Shown here one piece after another: positions 21,480-33,274 of a stretch of 64,000 nt of DNA. The notes under the pieces are model-generated. The model was not told the origin of the DNA. It worked only from the letters and a program-made list of their open reading frames with translations, and searched no databases. The translations under genes were made by a program, and so were the position numbers. The stretch covers positions 100,075,967 through 100,139,966 of the forward strand of contig OX422216.1 of the NCBI GenBank assembly GCA_949130495.1, read 5' to 3'. The stretch's first letter is position 1. Every line of letters starts with the position of its first letter. Origin of the DNA: Sambucus nigra. Its lineage: Eukaryota > Streptophyta > Magnoliopsida > Dipsacales > Adoxaceae.

Positions 21480-23290
21480 TAAGGAGAAATGTATGTCTCT
21501 TTGTTCGTTATTATAAAGGTTACAAACGTAGTTAATATCACATTCCTAAATACAAGAAGGTCATTGATTGTATCAATGACAAGTTATTGTAGGAGGGTTA
21601 TATAATAAACCACGAGATCAAGTGTAAGTTGTACTGGCAAGATTAAAAGGAACCACATATTGTCAATGTTGTTAAACCACCCATGCAGGACGAAATACGA
21701 CTTGATATTGATAATACACTACCTTATCTTTTGGATCATTACTAATTATTAGGGTACGCATGTCACTTATACTATATAACAATTGGTTCCACATCATAGT
21801 GGGTGCATCAGGAGTCATCCTGAGTGGTTAGTGTTTTAGGTGATTATTTTGATGAGATCCCAAAAAACTCGAATCGGGTCGCAATAATTACAAAATTCAT
21901 TCCATGATAAGGACTTTTGCTATTATTTATGACTATGTATACCAAAATGGTTTCCATATATTCGAATCAAGTTTTTGGGCTTGTAGAATTTATAATGGGG
22001 TAAAACTTATCGGGCATAAGTGGAACTATAAGAAGTCAAAAGATAAATGGATGGGAAGGTGCAAACCTTCAAGGAAAGTCTTACGTAAGCATATAATTAG
22101 AAAGATAAGGATTGACTATGAGCAAACCTCCTCATGATAGACATGCTAAAGTCTGTCAGGATTCTTTTGATGTTAAGACCGCATTCTTAAAACATTTTCT
22201 GATAAGTACATATTAAGAAGTCGAGAAATCAAAGTGATATAAGCTTGTGAAATCCATTTATGGATTAAATCTAACATCAAAGTTTTGGGTCTATTTTCTT
22301 GATTAGTTATTCAAGTCTTGAGTTTGATTAAATCCTGAAAAGCACTTGCTAAGTATAATAAGCTAGACAAAAATGTGGTGGTATTTTTAAGTGCAATTTG
22401 TGGATAATAGTTGCCTAATCAGGAACGAGGTGAGAGTATTGGCTTACATAAGAGTGTGGTTGTTCGTATATTTGATATAAAGTACTTAAGACAAACCATG
22501 CACATTTTTGTGATCAAGCTTTCATTAGATCATTCATAAATGATGTTGGTCTTATTCCAAGTTGATCATATCAAAAGCATACACGGGATTAGCATGAGGA
22601 TTCTAAAAACGAGTGTCTTTTCAATTATAGAATCACTCAGTCTAGAAATCAATGTCTTAGGAAACTTGATTAGATTAAAGGAAGGAGGAATATACCTAAT
22701 GCTTTAGCGATGGGTATCCTCATGACTTTTATGTATGTGTAAAGATCGAAAGTCGTTATGCCTTGGGCATGGTCAATAGATTCTAGTCTAATAGTATTAT
22801 ACCTTTAAGGCACAAAGACTAAGGTTTTTAGTTAGATAAGGATTCTAAGTTTGTACCTCAGAATATGTTTTTACCTAAGGAGGTTAAGATATGAGTTGGA
22901 GGAGTGTGAAGAAATCTTAGATTACTAACTCCACCAGGGAGGCCAAAGTTATTGCACTTCAGAGACAACTAAAGTGGATATACGTCTTGGTTAGTTCCTA
23001 AGTAACTTGGGAATTGTTCCTTCAAGAAAAATTGGTTATTTCACTCTTAAATGTCATAATGATACGATTGCAAGTTCGAGAGAACCTGTAACAATAAAAA
23101 GGCTAAACACATTGCGAATAAGTTTCACCTAGTTTGAAAAATTGAATAAGAAGATGATATGTCTATTAACAAGGATTTATCGGATAACACTCGGTTAATC
23201 CTCTATCGATAGGAAACAAACTATTGTGTTAAAGGGTTGGGAGTTGGATACATGTCTTTAAGACTAAGTGTGAGATTATTGGGATTTTAT
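21480..23290 (+). pseudogene. Ty1/copia polyprotein remnant (RT-RNase H), decayed
   Basis: No frame is open for more than 77 codons, but motifs come in the order of a copia pol gene. KLIGHKWNYKKSKDKW and IRKIRIDYEQTSS (21990-22130) match the KPIGCKWVYK and GIDYEETFSP blocks. DVKTAFL follows near 22170, then KLVKSIYGLN near 22240, a decayed YVDD area, and TNSTREAKVIAL near 22930, matching the start of copia RNase H. Stops and indels are dense, so the insertion is old. Integrase and gag are not seen upstream. The assignment rests on motif order. Confidence 0.72.
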
Positions 23291-24840
23291 TCTAGAAAGT
23301 ATGTATGAGGATTAACATTTAAATTAAGGTGTGTCATTCATTTTGAAGCAAGAATCATGGTTATGAGAATGTCTTATATTTGGTTTAAATATATTATAAA
23401 CATGTTGGTCAATAGAGATAGTAGGAATTCTAGTGAGTCAACTTCATGTTGATCACTAGGAGATCATGATTTTGGTTTTAGCACTATTGAAACATTCACC
23501 ACTTAGATAGGGATTTTTCATCCTATCATAACGGTTGTGGTGCAATTCTAGTATTCTATCTCAAAATACGAGGAGCCGATGTGATGATTCGGGAACTTGT
23601 GTGAAAGCTCAACTGAGGATTTTGATTGGTACATCCCAGGAATGTATTAAATGGGCCCACCCATGAGATTTCAGTCTAAGGGATGCCTAAACTAGACTCA
23701 AGAAATCTCACACCATTTGAAAAGGGTGTATAGATTCTTAATCCTAAGAATTATGAGGATTGGGGTGATTATGTAGTTGCCTCTTTGATTGGTATGGGTA
23801 CGATTCAATATTATATTGAATCAAATGATCCCCAAATATTGGGTAACGATTATACGAGTAGATCTGAGATCATAATTCGGAGGAATCTGTGTCCAGAGGA
23901 TACCATGGATTTTGATACCCCTTGATAGACTTATATGTTTTATTTCAACCAAGTAAAACCCGATCAGTGGATTATTTTATAATCATAATGGAGTAGCAAA
24001 TAAGTTAATTCCAAGAATCATGGAAATCGATTAGATGTTGGTTAAAATCGATTAAGAGCAAATTGATTTGACTAAGCAGTTATCGGGAACTTAACGTGGG
24101 AAATTATATTATGTACCATGATCAACTTTGTAAATAAGACCTCATTATATTCGAGTGATTTCTGAGATAATTAAATTGGAGTGTAGCCATAATTATTTTG
24201 TAGAACTAATTGTAATTAAACAAATGGATTGCAATAATTGTAATTTGTCTTTTCGAGTATTTATTTGAGTCCAATTTAATTATTTATCTTGGGTCCCAAT
24301 TGTAGTCCACACCAAGTAATTAGGCCCAAACACTTAAGAAACCCAGTTTTACTCAAGGCCACCTTTTTTACTTGTATATAAAGGTGTAAGAAGGGGTTTT
24401 AAGGATTATTGCTGGTCATTAGGGTCTGAGAGGGGACAAGGAAAACACTTTTCACATTTTGTGAAGAGGCTTAGAGGGAGAGGATCATATTTCACTCATA
24501 AGGAGGGGTTTTCATCTCATAAGGTTCCCACACACCTACCTAGATTTGGGGAAGATCATACACTAGAATATCTAAGATTTACAGAAGCTTATGAAAGGTT
24601 TTTATAGATCTTGGAAGGGTACAAACATCATTTCCATCATCAAACTATATCTTCTCATACGAATCACAACAAGATTCGTTATGGTATGAACTCTTGAGCC
24701 CTAGGATTAAAAACCTAGTTCTTATTTTGTTTTCAATCCATAATTAATCAAAGATCTTTAGGGCTAAAAATTTTCCACATTCAAATGTCAATCCCAGCGT
24801 GTTTTTCATAATAGAGTCTGTATGTGTCAGAAATCTAGTG
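23290..24840 (+). other. Old non-coding repeat, possible copia LTR
   Basis: No gene is seen. A TATA box (TGTATATAAAGG, 24373-24384) is followed by a leader-like stretch, so part of this may be the 3' LTR of the copia remnant to the left. Its borders cannot be set from this copy alone. Confidence 0.4.
24373..24384 (+). promoter_or_regulatory. Likely TATA box in LTR-like sequence
   Basis: TGTATATAAAGG is a good plant TATA match, followed after about 30 bp by a purine-rich leader. Confidence 0.45.
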
Positions 24841-25390
24841 GGGATTAGAGGAAAGGGCTTTGTAAAGAGCCCAAGGTGAGTTGAGGTCAGAGGCCTTATA
24901 AGGCAAAACTAGGTGAGATTTGTATCCTAATTCTAAGGGTATGAAGGTATGGGAGGAACAAAGCCTGATTTTGAGGGCTAGAAGGTATAAAAGGAATTAT
25001 GCCTTATTCTGGGAGTTGAAGCATAATTTTGGGGGATAAAAGATACAAAAGGAAATAAAGAATGATTCTGAGGATTAGAAGGTAAAAAAATAATGAAGTC
25101 TGATTCTAAGGGTTGTATAGTACAAAAGGAATGAAGCTTGATTTTGCGGGATAAAAGCTACATAAGGAACGAATACTAGTTCTAAGGTTTTAAGAGAGCA
25201 TGTGATGATCATGACCTAATTATAAGGGCATATAAGTGGATGGTATTGATTGTGGCCTAATTCTTAGGACCTAAAGAGTGTGTGCTACTAATACGGGGAT
25301 TGCAACCTAGTTTTACGGGCCCGGGTTTGATTATAAGGAACTAAAGGATGTATGCGACCAATAAAGGAATCAAGACCTAATAAGGGACGA
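24840..25390 (+). repeat. Degenerate 38-40 bp tandem array
   Basis: About nine to twelve decayed units of the type CTGATTCTGAGGGTTAGAAG followed by GTACAAAAGGAATGAAGC lie between about 24900 and 25390, giving way to units with AATTATAAGGG. One perfect CCTTATAAGG sits at 24894-24903. The layout resembles the CCTTATAAGG array at 37480 and 48625 but the unit differs. Confidence 0.6.
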
Positions 25391-26689
25391 AACAAGGCCC
25401 TCAAAATTAGAGTGATGACGTACATATCTAGTTCCTTCCCTTCTTGCGAGACTTCATACAGATCCACTACTATGACTGGGGAGCTTAATGTTGGCAATGT
25501 TTCATTCCTCTTTAAGTTCCTTCAACCATTTTTATTGTCTCACTTTCACTACAATGTCATACTTGTTCGAGGGAGCCTTTATTTATAGATTTATTTGTTT
25601 GTATTCTATTTGTGATTTTTTGAGGGTTTTTGAAACTTTTTATTTTTTTTAGGTACGATTCTACGAAGTGATTGGCTATAACACCCAATTGATGCGCTTG
25701 AAGTGGGTGCAGTCCAATGCATGGCCTAGGATGAGCAAGTGAAGGAAGGAGAATAAGGTCATCCTTTAGGATGTGAGGAATGTGTTGAACACCCTGATCA
25801 CTGACAAAGTTCATTTTTATTATTTATTTTTGGATTTTTCCATTTTTTCCTTTAAACTTTTGAAATGTGTTTTGATGATTGAACTGATTCGGATAGGTGA
25901 TGTACTTCCCCTGGAGTCGGTAGACGGATGATATGGGTATTAACGACCTTCATGCTCAGAAGAAACATTCTTCTAAGTGTGGTGGCAGTTCCTATGACAA
26001 ATACCCCCATTCTTTATGCGAGATTCGAAGAACATGCCGGAAGAGGCGGGGATGGTGGCAATGATAGGGGAACACTAATCCACCTATCCACATTGGGTAT
26101 TCATGACTACTTGGACTTCATTATGAGTTGGTTGTTATCAGCATATATCTATGACATGGAAGGAGCTCCACCCCCTTCGATGATGACAAGACTAAATGGG
26201 GCGTCGGGGTCGTACGCTTAGACTTCAGGGAGCAGTGTTGGGGTAGCGGAGATTACTCTACTTATAGGGTATGTGTTTCCTTCTCGGTATGTGAGATTGG
26301 AGTGAGGAGATACAATAGAGATTTCACATAGCCCCCACACATTATTGTAAGGCCATCCTCCCACGGTAGTGGGGGATTTTTGGCTAAGGGTAAGTTTTCT
26401 CACCTTCTCTACTAATTTCTACATTTTGATTTCTGCAGTTTTTCTTACTAATGATTTTGAGAATATTATTTTCTCCTTTCATTGCAGACTATATATGTTT
26501 GAACTTCTTAGTTGTGAGATGCCTAAGACTATATGGATTTTGCAGGTGAGAAAATTCGGGAGATGGCTCGTTCTTGTGTCGCTTCTCCAGGGACTGATGA
26601 TTATGTCCCTTCCTTGAGCTCTGGCACTGGGGCCTCCACTTCTTTCCATTGCGAAATCATCCCCTCCATGGGCACTGATGCCTCAGGTA
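25390..26689 (+). other. Unassigned sequence, possible exon-like blocks
   Basis: I do not recognise a gene. There are G/C-richer blocks with pyrimidine-tract-AG borders (about 25650, 26440, 26487, 26545), and an open stretch of 97 codons at 25928-26221 with a Gly-rich middle. This could be a captured or decayed gene fragment or transposon ORF. A block at 26533-26689, starting MDFAGEKIREMARS, is cut by the hAT-type insertion. Confidence 0.3.
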
Positions 26690-27386
26690 TAGGGGTGTGT
26701 TTTGTCCGGATTGGATCGTAATAGGGGTGTTCGGATAAATTTTTGAAATTTCAAAATCCTTTCCAAATCGAAAAAATAAATTTTAGAAAATCATTTTTTT
26801 TCCAAGTCGGTTGTTTCAAAATATTCAGAATATTCAAAATTTTCCATTCCAAAAAAATAGAAGTGGCAGCTATACAACTGAAACAACCATTATCCATTAG
26901 AAATATAGGTATTAACAACTATTACAATCAGATGTATTGGTATTAATAACCATTACAAACATAGGTATTAAGTAACAACCATTACAAACAGAGGTATTAA
27001 GAACCATTACAACTTACAACCGAAACAAAAGAAATATCCATTTAGGTTCTTAAAACAAGCAGGGGTTTCAAAATGCCAAAAAAAAAAGCAAGGGTTTCAA
27101 AATGCTGGAAAAAAAACAAGCAGGGTCGGGTTTCATAAATTTGTACTTCAAAAACTATGGAAGACATTTAGGTTCTTAAATAAGAAACTGGAATATAGTA
27201 ATTTAAGAGGGTTTTGGGTGTCATACCTATAGTTTTCAGTGATCGTGTATATGTGCGATAGCCATGGGTATGTTGTTGCCTTATTTGTATGCGAATGTCA
27301 GTGAGCTTCTCAGATACAAACCTAGAGTGAAGTGTAACCGTGTGAGAGAGAGAAGAGGTCAGGGGTTAGAGGTTTGGAATGTGTGA

Positions 27387-27454
<68 letters not shown>

Positions 27455-27863
27455 CGGCTGGTAAAAATTCAGGTTAAGAGTAATGTTAGTGAGTATGTGC
27501 TAGTATATATATGGTATAAATTGAGGGTTGAGATTGTTATAAATGGAGGGTCCTGATTACACTAACAACAAATAAATTTAAATGTAAAAATGTTAGTAAA
27601 AATGATAACTAAAAATTATGAAAATAAATAAAAATACTACTATTCAAAAATTATTTTGGATAAGTCAGATCAGCGTGGTATCGGAATTTTTGGATCAGAA
27701 ATTCGGAAAATTAAATATGATTTCCAATTCCATTCCAATTTATTTCGAAAAATTCAAAAATCAAAAAATTCAGAAATCAAAAATTTTAAAATGATCCCAA
27801 AGTCGGAAAATTACGGATCGGAAATCGAAAAAATTGGAACTTCGGAAACAATTAACACCCCTA
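26690..27863. mobile_element. Non-autonomous hAT-type transposon
   Basis: Ends are TAGGGGTGTGTTTTG on the left and, read from the other strand, TAGGGGTGTTAATTG on the right: a 9-bp terminal inverted repeat of hAT type. Flanks CTCAGGTA (26682-26689) and CTCAGGCA (27864-27871) form an 8-bp duplication with one mismatch, the hAT size. The 1174-bp interior has no transposase. It has many GGATCGGAA and AAATTTTC-type subterminal words, a short GGTATTAA.AACCATTACAA tandem repeat near 26900-27015 and a GA microsatellite. Confidence 0.85.
27384..27452 (+). repeat. GA microsatellite
   Basis: About 34 GA units with one TA interruption, inside the hAT-type element. Confidence 0.97.
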
Positions 27864-27871
27864 CTCAGGCA

Positions 27872-28282
27872 GATTTGTGAGGTTTAGGGAGAAAGTCTGG
27901 GCTGGACCCTAATTTTTTTTCCTTTTGTCCCTTTCATCTTTTGTCCCCAGAAAACTTTGAAAAGCAAATATATAAAATGATGATTCTTTATTTATTTATC
28001 TTGATATAATGACTTATTCTACATGCACTTTTAATTTTTCACTGAAAGTATTATGGAATCTTAAAAAAGCGTATGTGGTTTATTTTTGAATATTTTAAAT
28101 ATGCTTTTTTAATAAAGAAATTATCGGGAGGTTCTGTTGTAAAAATCTAGTCGTCGAGGGGCTTTTTTTTGGATAAAAGATGGATAAATCTATGCTCCGT
28201 TTAATTTGCGCTTGGTCACTTTATGGCCTAATCATCCGATTAACTCGATTCTTTTGGAGACATCCTTACAATTTTGGTACCA
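27872..28282 (+). other. Unassigned AT-rich sequence
   Basis: No open frame or repeat was recognised between the hAT-type element and the direct terminal repeat that begins near 28283. Confidence 0.5.
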
Positions 28283-29747
28283 CGAAGAACAAATTGAATA
28301 AACCATGTAATTGGTCCAAATTAGAAACCTAAGCTCGTGACAATGGGTCATGATATGGAATGGAGTGTAAACACTTCTAGAATGATAAAACTATCATGTG
28401 ACTCATAGTTTGAATGATCTAGTATGTTTGAAAGATAGAGATAGGTCCCCTTTCAACTTCTACTAGCTTCCTATTTATAGGGGAACCTTAGAGAAATAAC
28501 TAGTGTGCTGTCATAACATGGATATGATGTCCCTGAGGTCTGTTAATGTCAGTAAGGTGGTGCAGAGTTGGACAAAGTAATTATAGGTAATGTAAGTTAG
28601 TTTCTAGGGACATTTAATGCTGATGTGAAAATTCAATGCAAGTGGGTATGAGTAGTGGTGGTAGGTGGAATAGTGTTTTGCTTCCCACCTACTCCATTAT
28701 GCTATGTGTAGGAGCTTTACCAAAGGTCCAATAGGTATGGAGGGAATGTGGAGTTACTCAAAACTGATCACGAGGTTCCTCATGCTACCACATCCCATGA
28801 CTGAGGCTGGGATGACTACGAAAGGTCATTATCCTCAACTCCAAAGTTTGATTTGAGCACAAATTCTAACAAAACCTCGACACGATAGTTTTTGATATTA
28901 CACTACACCAAACTAGGCGATTGGTCACAGATTTTATCCTTGACCAGGCAGTGGGGGTCACGGATTTGGTCCATGACCAAATCTGGAGTGACCAATTTTG
29001 GTGGTCACGACCCAAATCCCTGACCCACTGCCCTGGTCACGGACTTATGATAGTCACATACATAGTCACGACCAATAGCCCTGACCCGATTTATAATCAT
29101 GGTCACGACCCAAACCCGAGACCGTTACCCAATCTAAAAAACATCTAGTCATGGCCCATAGCCGTGACCATGTTTTGTGTGAAATTGAGCATGGTCACGG
29201 CTTAAATCCATGACCATTTTTCTTATGATTATTCTCCGTCACGGCTTTTGGCCATGACTATGTTTTCTGTAGAAGTCAACTTAGTCACGACTTTGGGACG
29301 TGCCCAAGCTTAATATACATAAAACATGGTCATGATCGTGCCCCGAAGGAGTCAGGGTCTACAGCCGTGACCACCTATAAGAAGACCCATGACCACACTC
29401 AGTCATGGATTTGGTTATACCTATTTTGGCTATGGTCATGGTTTTGGGCCGTAACCAACTGGTCATGGTTGGGAGCCATGACCCCTTTATCGTGACCATT
29501 CACATAATTTGGTGTGGTGATTGGTTGAGGAAGTATAATTGAATGACTAACATTTTTTGGGGAAGGATGTGAAACTAAGGTCAGGTGCAGTACCATAGCA
29601 CACCCTTGAGGGTAGCGTAGGCGTCATAAGACAAGTAATGGCCTGTTTGAGGTCTGGGGATTGCCTTAGGGGATCTTCTATGCTTCGTGGGCATATAGGG
29701 AGTTGGAAGAGTTTCTTAAACACTAAGTGTGAAATAGGGAATCATCA
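28283..29747 (+). repeat. Left direct terminal repeat (5' LTR) of LARD-like element
   Basis: Aligns with about 50339-51072 end to end except for the 619-bp CACTA-type insertion at 28901-29519. Both end in GGGWAYCATCA. A TATA-type CTATTTATAG lies at 28471-28480, matching CTATTTATAG at 50528-50537. Divergence is high, so the element is old. Confidence 0.65.
28901..29519. mobile_element. CACTA-type MITE
   Basis: Starts CACTACACCAAA and ends TTTGGTGTGGTG, an inverted repeat with the CACTA signature. The 619-bp interior is filled with GGTCACGACC and CCGTGACCAT-type words in both orientations, as in CACTA subterminal regions. No transposase is present. The paralogous repeat at about 50850 lacks the segment, which confirms insertion. 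The 3-bp duplication is unclear: ATT is possible if one extra A is allowed on the left. Confidence 0.85.
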
Positions 29748-30121
29748 GTAGCCACTTATTTCTTCTTGCAAAGGTTACAAGGGGAAACACTTATCCTTCA
29801 TGCATGTTTGGGGTAGAGTCATAACTAACCATTGGTATTTCCATAATCACTAATTCGTGCGGGGAAGGAGGTTACATGTGGCTGAGGACAGATATTCACA
29901 ATCGAGATATTTAATGTGATTGAGACATCTGACTTTGGAGATGAGAGTGGCTAGAACCCTAGGCCTTGAGGGGCTATATTGGGATGGGCTTAGTTCTTCA
30001 TTACTAAATCCCATTTTCCCTTAGAATTTCTTTCAGCTAACACACCTTTTTTTTCAAAAGATGTATTTTAAAAAGATTTCCCTTATAAGGTCTTAGACTT
30101 TAAGCTCTTATCTGTTGTTGG
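29748..30121 (+). other. Leader of LARD-like element
   Basis: Between the left terminal repeat and the three-LTR array. No gene. It holds one perfect CCTTATAAGG at 30081-30090 followed by TCTTAGAC, like the unit of the 37.5-kb minisatellite. Continuity resumes at 34623. Confidence 0.5.
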
Positions 30122-30126
30122 GATCG

Positions 30127-31454
30127 TGTAACACCCAGCCCGCCCGGGGAGAGCGAACGGAACGCTACTGCGATAAAATACATCTGAATCCACAAATAAC
30201 AAGGTATAGAGCATCTGAATCCCACAATAAAACAAGAGAAACCACTAATCTCAATTCTCTTCAAATTAAATACAACCAAATCTCTCAAAATAATACAACT
30301 ATCTATCTCAAAATAAAAATAAATCTCCAATGCTCTATACATAAAAAAATAAATACAAGTCTTCTCATATTGTATTCTTGAATATTCTTCCCAAAATAAT
30401 CCATGCTAAAAAATCCATCTCCAAATTAGTCCAAAGCGCCCAAAAATCCACGCTAACCTGCCACTAAAAGAAAATATGGGTAAGTACACAATACGACAGG
30501 AAAGATGCTCAACAAATATTAGTGGTGAATAAAACGTAACAATACGAGTACGAATGTTCAAATCAAATGATAATCTCAATAGCATTTTATCAATATAATT
30601 TCTCAACAACATATTAATTCGAATCACCAAGCCTCATCATATCGCGCCATACTTTATCAAGTAGCCGGAACAGGAATATTGGTGGGTGCCCAACATCAGT
30701 GCCATATTAAAATCTTATGACAACATGCTCAACACAATAATAATACCACATGAATCAAAATTAGATTACAATAATAATTTTTCCAGATTTCCAAAAGAAT
30801 TTAGCAATTCAAATATGAGTTCAATAATCACATGAAATCAAAGGGAATAACACTCGCGAGATTAAGGAGCATATTGTGTAAAACCCCATACCTTAAACCA
30901 CCAAAAAGGAACCAACAAGAATCTGCCCAGAAAAGTCAGATTGCACCATCAAAATCATCTTCCAAATATCCTCAAATCATCTCCAAGAGTCAACACCAAA
31001 ACAACCCCAAGAACACCTCCAAAAACTAGGGTTGAATGCATAACATAAAGGGGATAAGTTTATATAAAAAGAGAGGAAAATAAAAATATGTTTGCTACAT
31101 ATTTTTGTGTCAAAAGATGCTTCAAAAATGGTCACCCACGATCCCTTTAAATAAGGCAAAAAGATAACAATTTAAACCAAAACAAACTCTCAAAAAAACT
31201 TGCAGCGCAAGATTTCTGCTGGGGTTGATCGATCGATCGCCCAGAAAATCTGATAGTTCCGCTTCAAAATATTTTAAGGGACAAATATTTAAAAATTCAT
31301 ATAAAATCCGTCTTAACTGCGATTTCGAAACCGTTTGAAATTCTCGTCTTTAAAAATAAAATCCAACATTTTTAAGCAAAAAAATAATTTTATCAAAAAA
31401 CTTTATTTTTCCTCTATTTTTGAAAATACCCCAAAAATTACTCGGGTTGTTACA
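30127..31454 (-). repeat. LTR a of three-LTR array
   Basis: 1328 bp on the minus strand. Contains the word run at 31226-31241 (CGATCGATCG) and, 75 bp further on the minus strand, TATTTAAAGG (31144-31154), a TATA-like box. Short open frames in it are shared by the three copies but have no coding character. Confidence 0.92.
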
Positions 31455-31700
31455 CTTCCCCACTAACAATGGAATTTCGACCTCGAAATTCGTCGAAAGC
31501 CTAACCCTAAAAAATCAGGCCACTACAACTATCTCCAAAAATAATACCGTCTCCCAAAAATAAATTCCTCAAATCTAATCTCGGAACCTTCACAAAATGA
31601 TCATCTAAATTTTTTACCTCCAAATATATGCTACAAAAACGCAACAGAACGAAAACCCAACACCCGAGGGTGGTCGTATAACTAAGCTCTGATATCATTC
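31455..31700 (-). other. Internal region 1 with primer site and polypurine tract
   Basis: On the minus strand TGATATCAGAGC (plus 31686-31697) is one change from the initiator tRNA-Met primer site, three bases after an LTR end. TTAGTGGGGAAG sits against the next LTR start (plus 31455-31467). The 246 bp between have no conserved protein. Confidence 0.85.
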
Positions 31701-33027
31701 GGTAACACCCCGCCCACCCGGAGAGAGTGAACGGAGTGCTACTGCGATAAAATACATCCGAAGCTACAAATAATAAGGTATAGAGCATCTAAATCCCACA
31801 ATAAAACAAGAGAAACCACTAATCTCAATTCTCTTCAAATTAAATACAACCAAATCTCTGAAAATAATACAACTATCTATCTCGAAATAAAAATAAATCT
31901 CCAATGCTCTATACATAAAAAATAAATACAAGTCTTCTCATCTTGTATTCTCGAATGTTTTTCCCAAAATAATCCATGCTAAAAAATCCATCTTCAAATT
32001 AGTCCAAAGCGCCCAAAAATTCGCGCTAACTTGCCACTAAAAGAAAATATGGGGAAGTACTCAATACGACAGGAAAGATGCTCAACGAATATTAGCGCTG
32101 AATAAAACGTAACAATACGAGTACAAATATTCAAATCAAATGAGAATCTCAATAGCATTTTATCAATATAATTTCTCAACAACACATTAATCCGAATCAC
32201 CAGGCCTCACCATACCGCACCATACTTTATCAAGTAGCCGAAACAGGAATATTGGCGGGTGACCAACATCAGTGCCATATTAAAATCTCATGACAACATG
32301 CTCAACACAATAATAATACCACATGAATCAAAATCAGATTACAACAATAATTTTTCCAGATTTCCAAAAGAATTTAGCAATTCAAATATGAGTTCAATAA
32401 TCAAATGAAATCAAAGGGAATAACACTCGCGAGATTAAGGAGCATATTGTGTAAAACCCCATACCTTAAACCACCGAAAAGGAACCAACAAGAATCTTCC
32501 CAGAAAAGTCAGATTGCACCATCAAAATCATCTTCCAAATATCCTCAAATCATCTCCAAGAGTCAACACCAAAATAGCCCCAAGAACGCCTCCAAAAACT
32601 AGGGTTGAATGCATAAAATAAAGGCGATAAGTTTATATAAAAAGAGAGGAAAATAAAAATGTGTTTGCTACATATTTTTGTGTCAAAAGATGCTTCAAAA
32701 ATGGTCACCCACGACCCCTTTAAATAAGGCAAAAATATAAGAGTTTAAACCAAAACAAACTCTCAAAAAAACTTGCAGCGCAAGATTTCTGCTAGGGTTG
32801 ATCGATCGATCGCCCAGAAAATCAGATAGTTCCGCTTACAAATATTTTAAGGGACAAATATTTAAAAATTCATAAAAAATCCATTTTAACTCCGATTTCG
32901 AAACCGTTTGAAATTCTCATCTTTAAAAATAAAATCCAACATTTTTAAGCAAGAAAAATAATTTTATCAAAAAACTTTATTTTTCCTCTATTTTTGAATA
33001 TACCCCAAAATTACTCGGGTTGTTACA
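31701..33027 (-). repeat. LTR b (middle) of three-LTR array
   Basis: 1327 bp, aligned end to end with LTRs a and c. Its plus-strand left end reads GGTAACACC where the others have TGTAACACC. It carries CGATCGATCG at about 32799-32813. Confidence 0.92.
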
Positions 33028-33274
33028 CTTCCCTACTAACAATGGAATTTCGCCCTCAAAATTCGTTGAAAGCCTAACTCTAAAAAATCAGGCCACTACA
33101 ACTATCTCCCAAAATAATACCGTCTCCCAAAAATAAATTCCTCACATCTAATCTCGGAACCTATCAGGAAATGATCATCTAAAATTTTTACCTCCAAATA
33201 TGCGCTACAAAAACGCAACAGACCCAAAACCCAAGACCCGAGGGTGGTCGTATAACTAAGCTCTGATATCATTC
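33028..33274 (-). other. Internal region 2 with primer site and polypurine tract
   Basis: Same layout as internal region 1: the minus strand reads TGATATCAGAGC after the LTR end and TTAGTAGGGAAG before the next LTR. The shared TGATATC change shows both regions descend from one copy. Confidence 0.85.
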
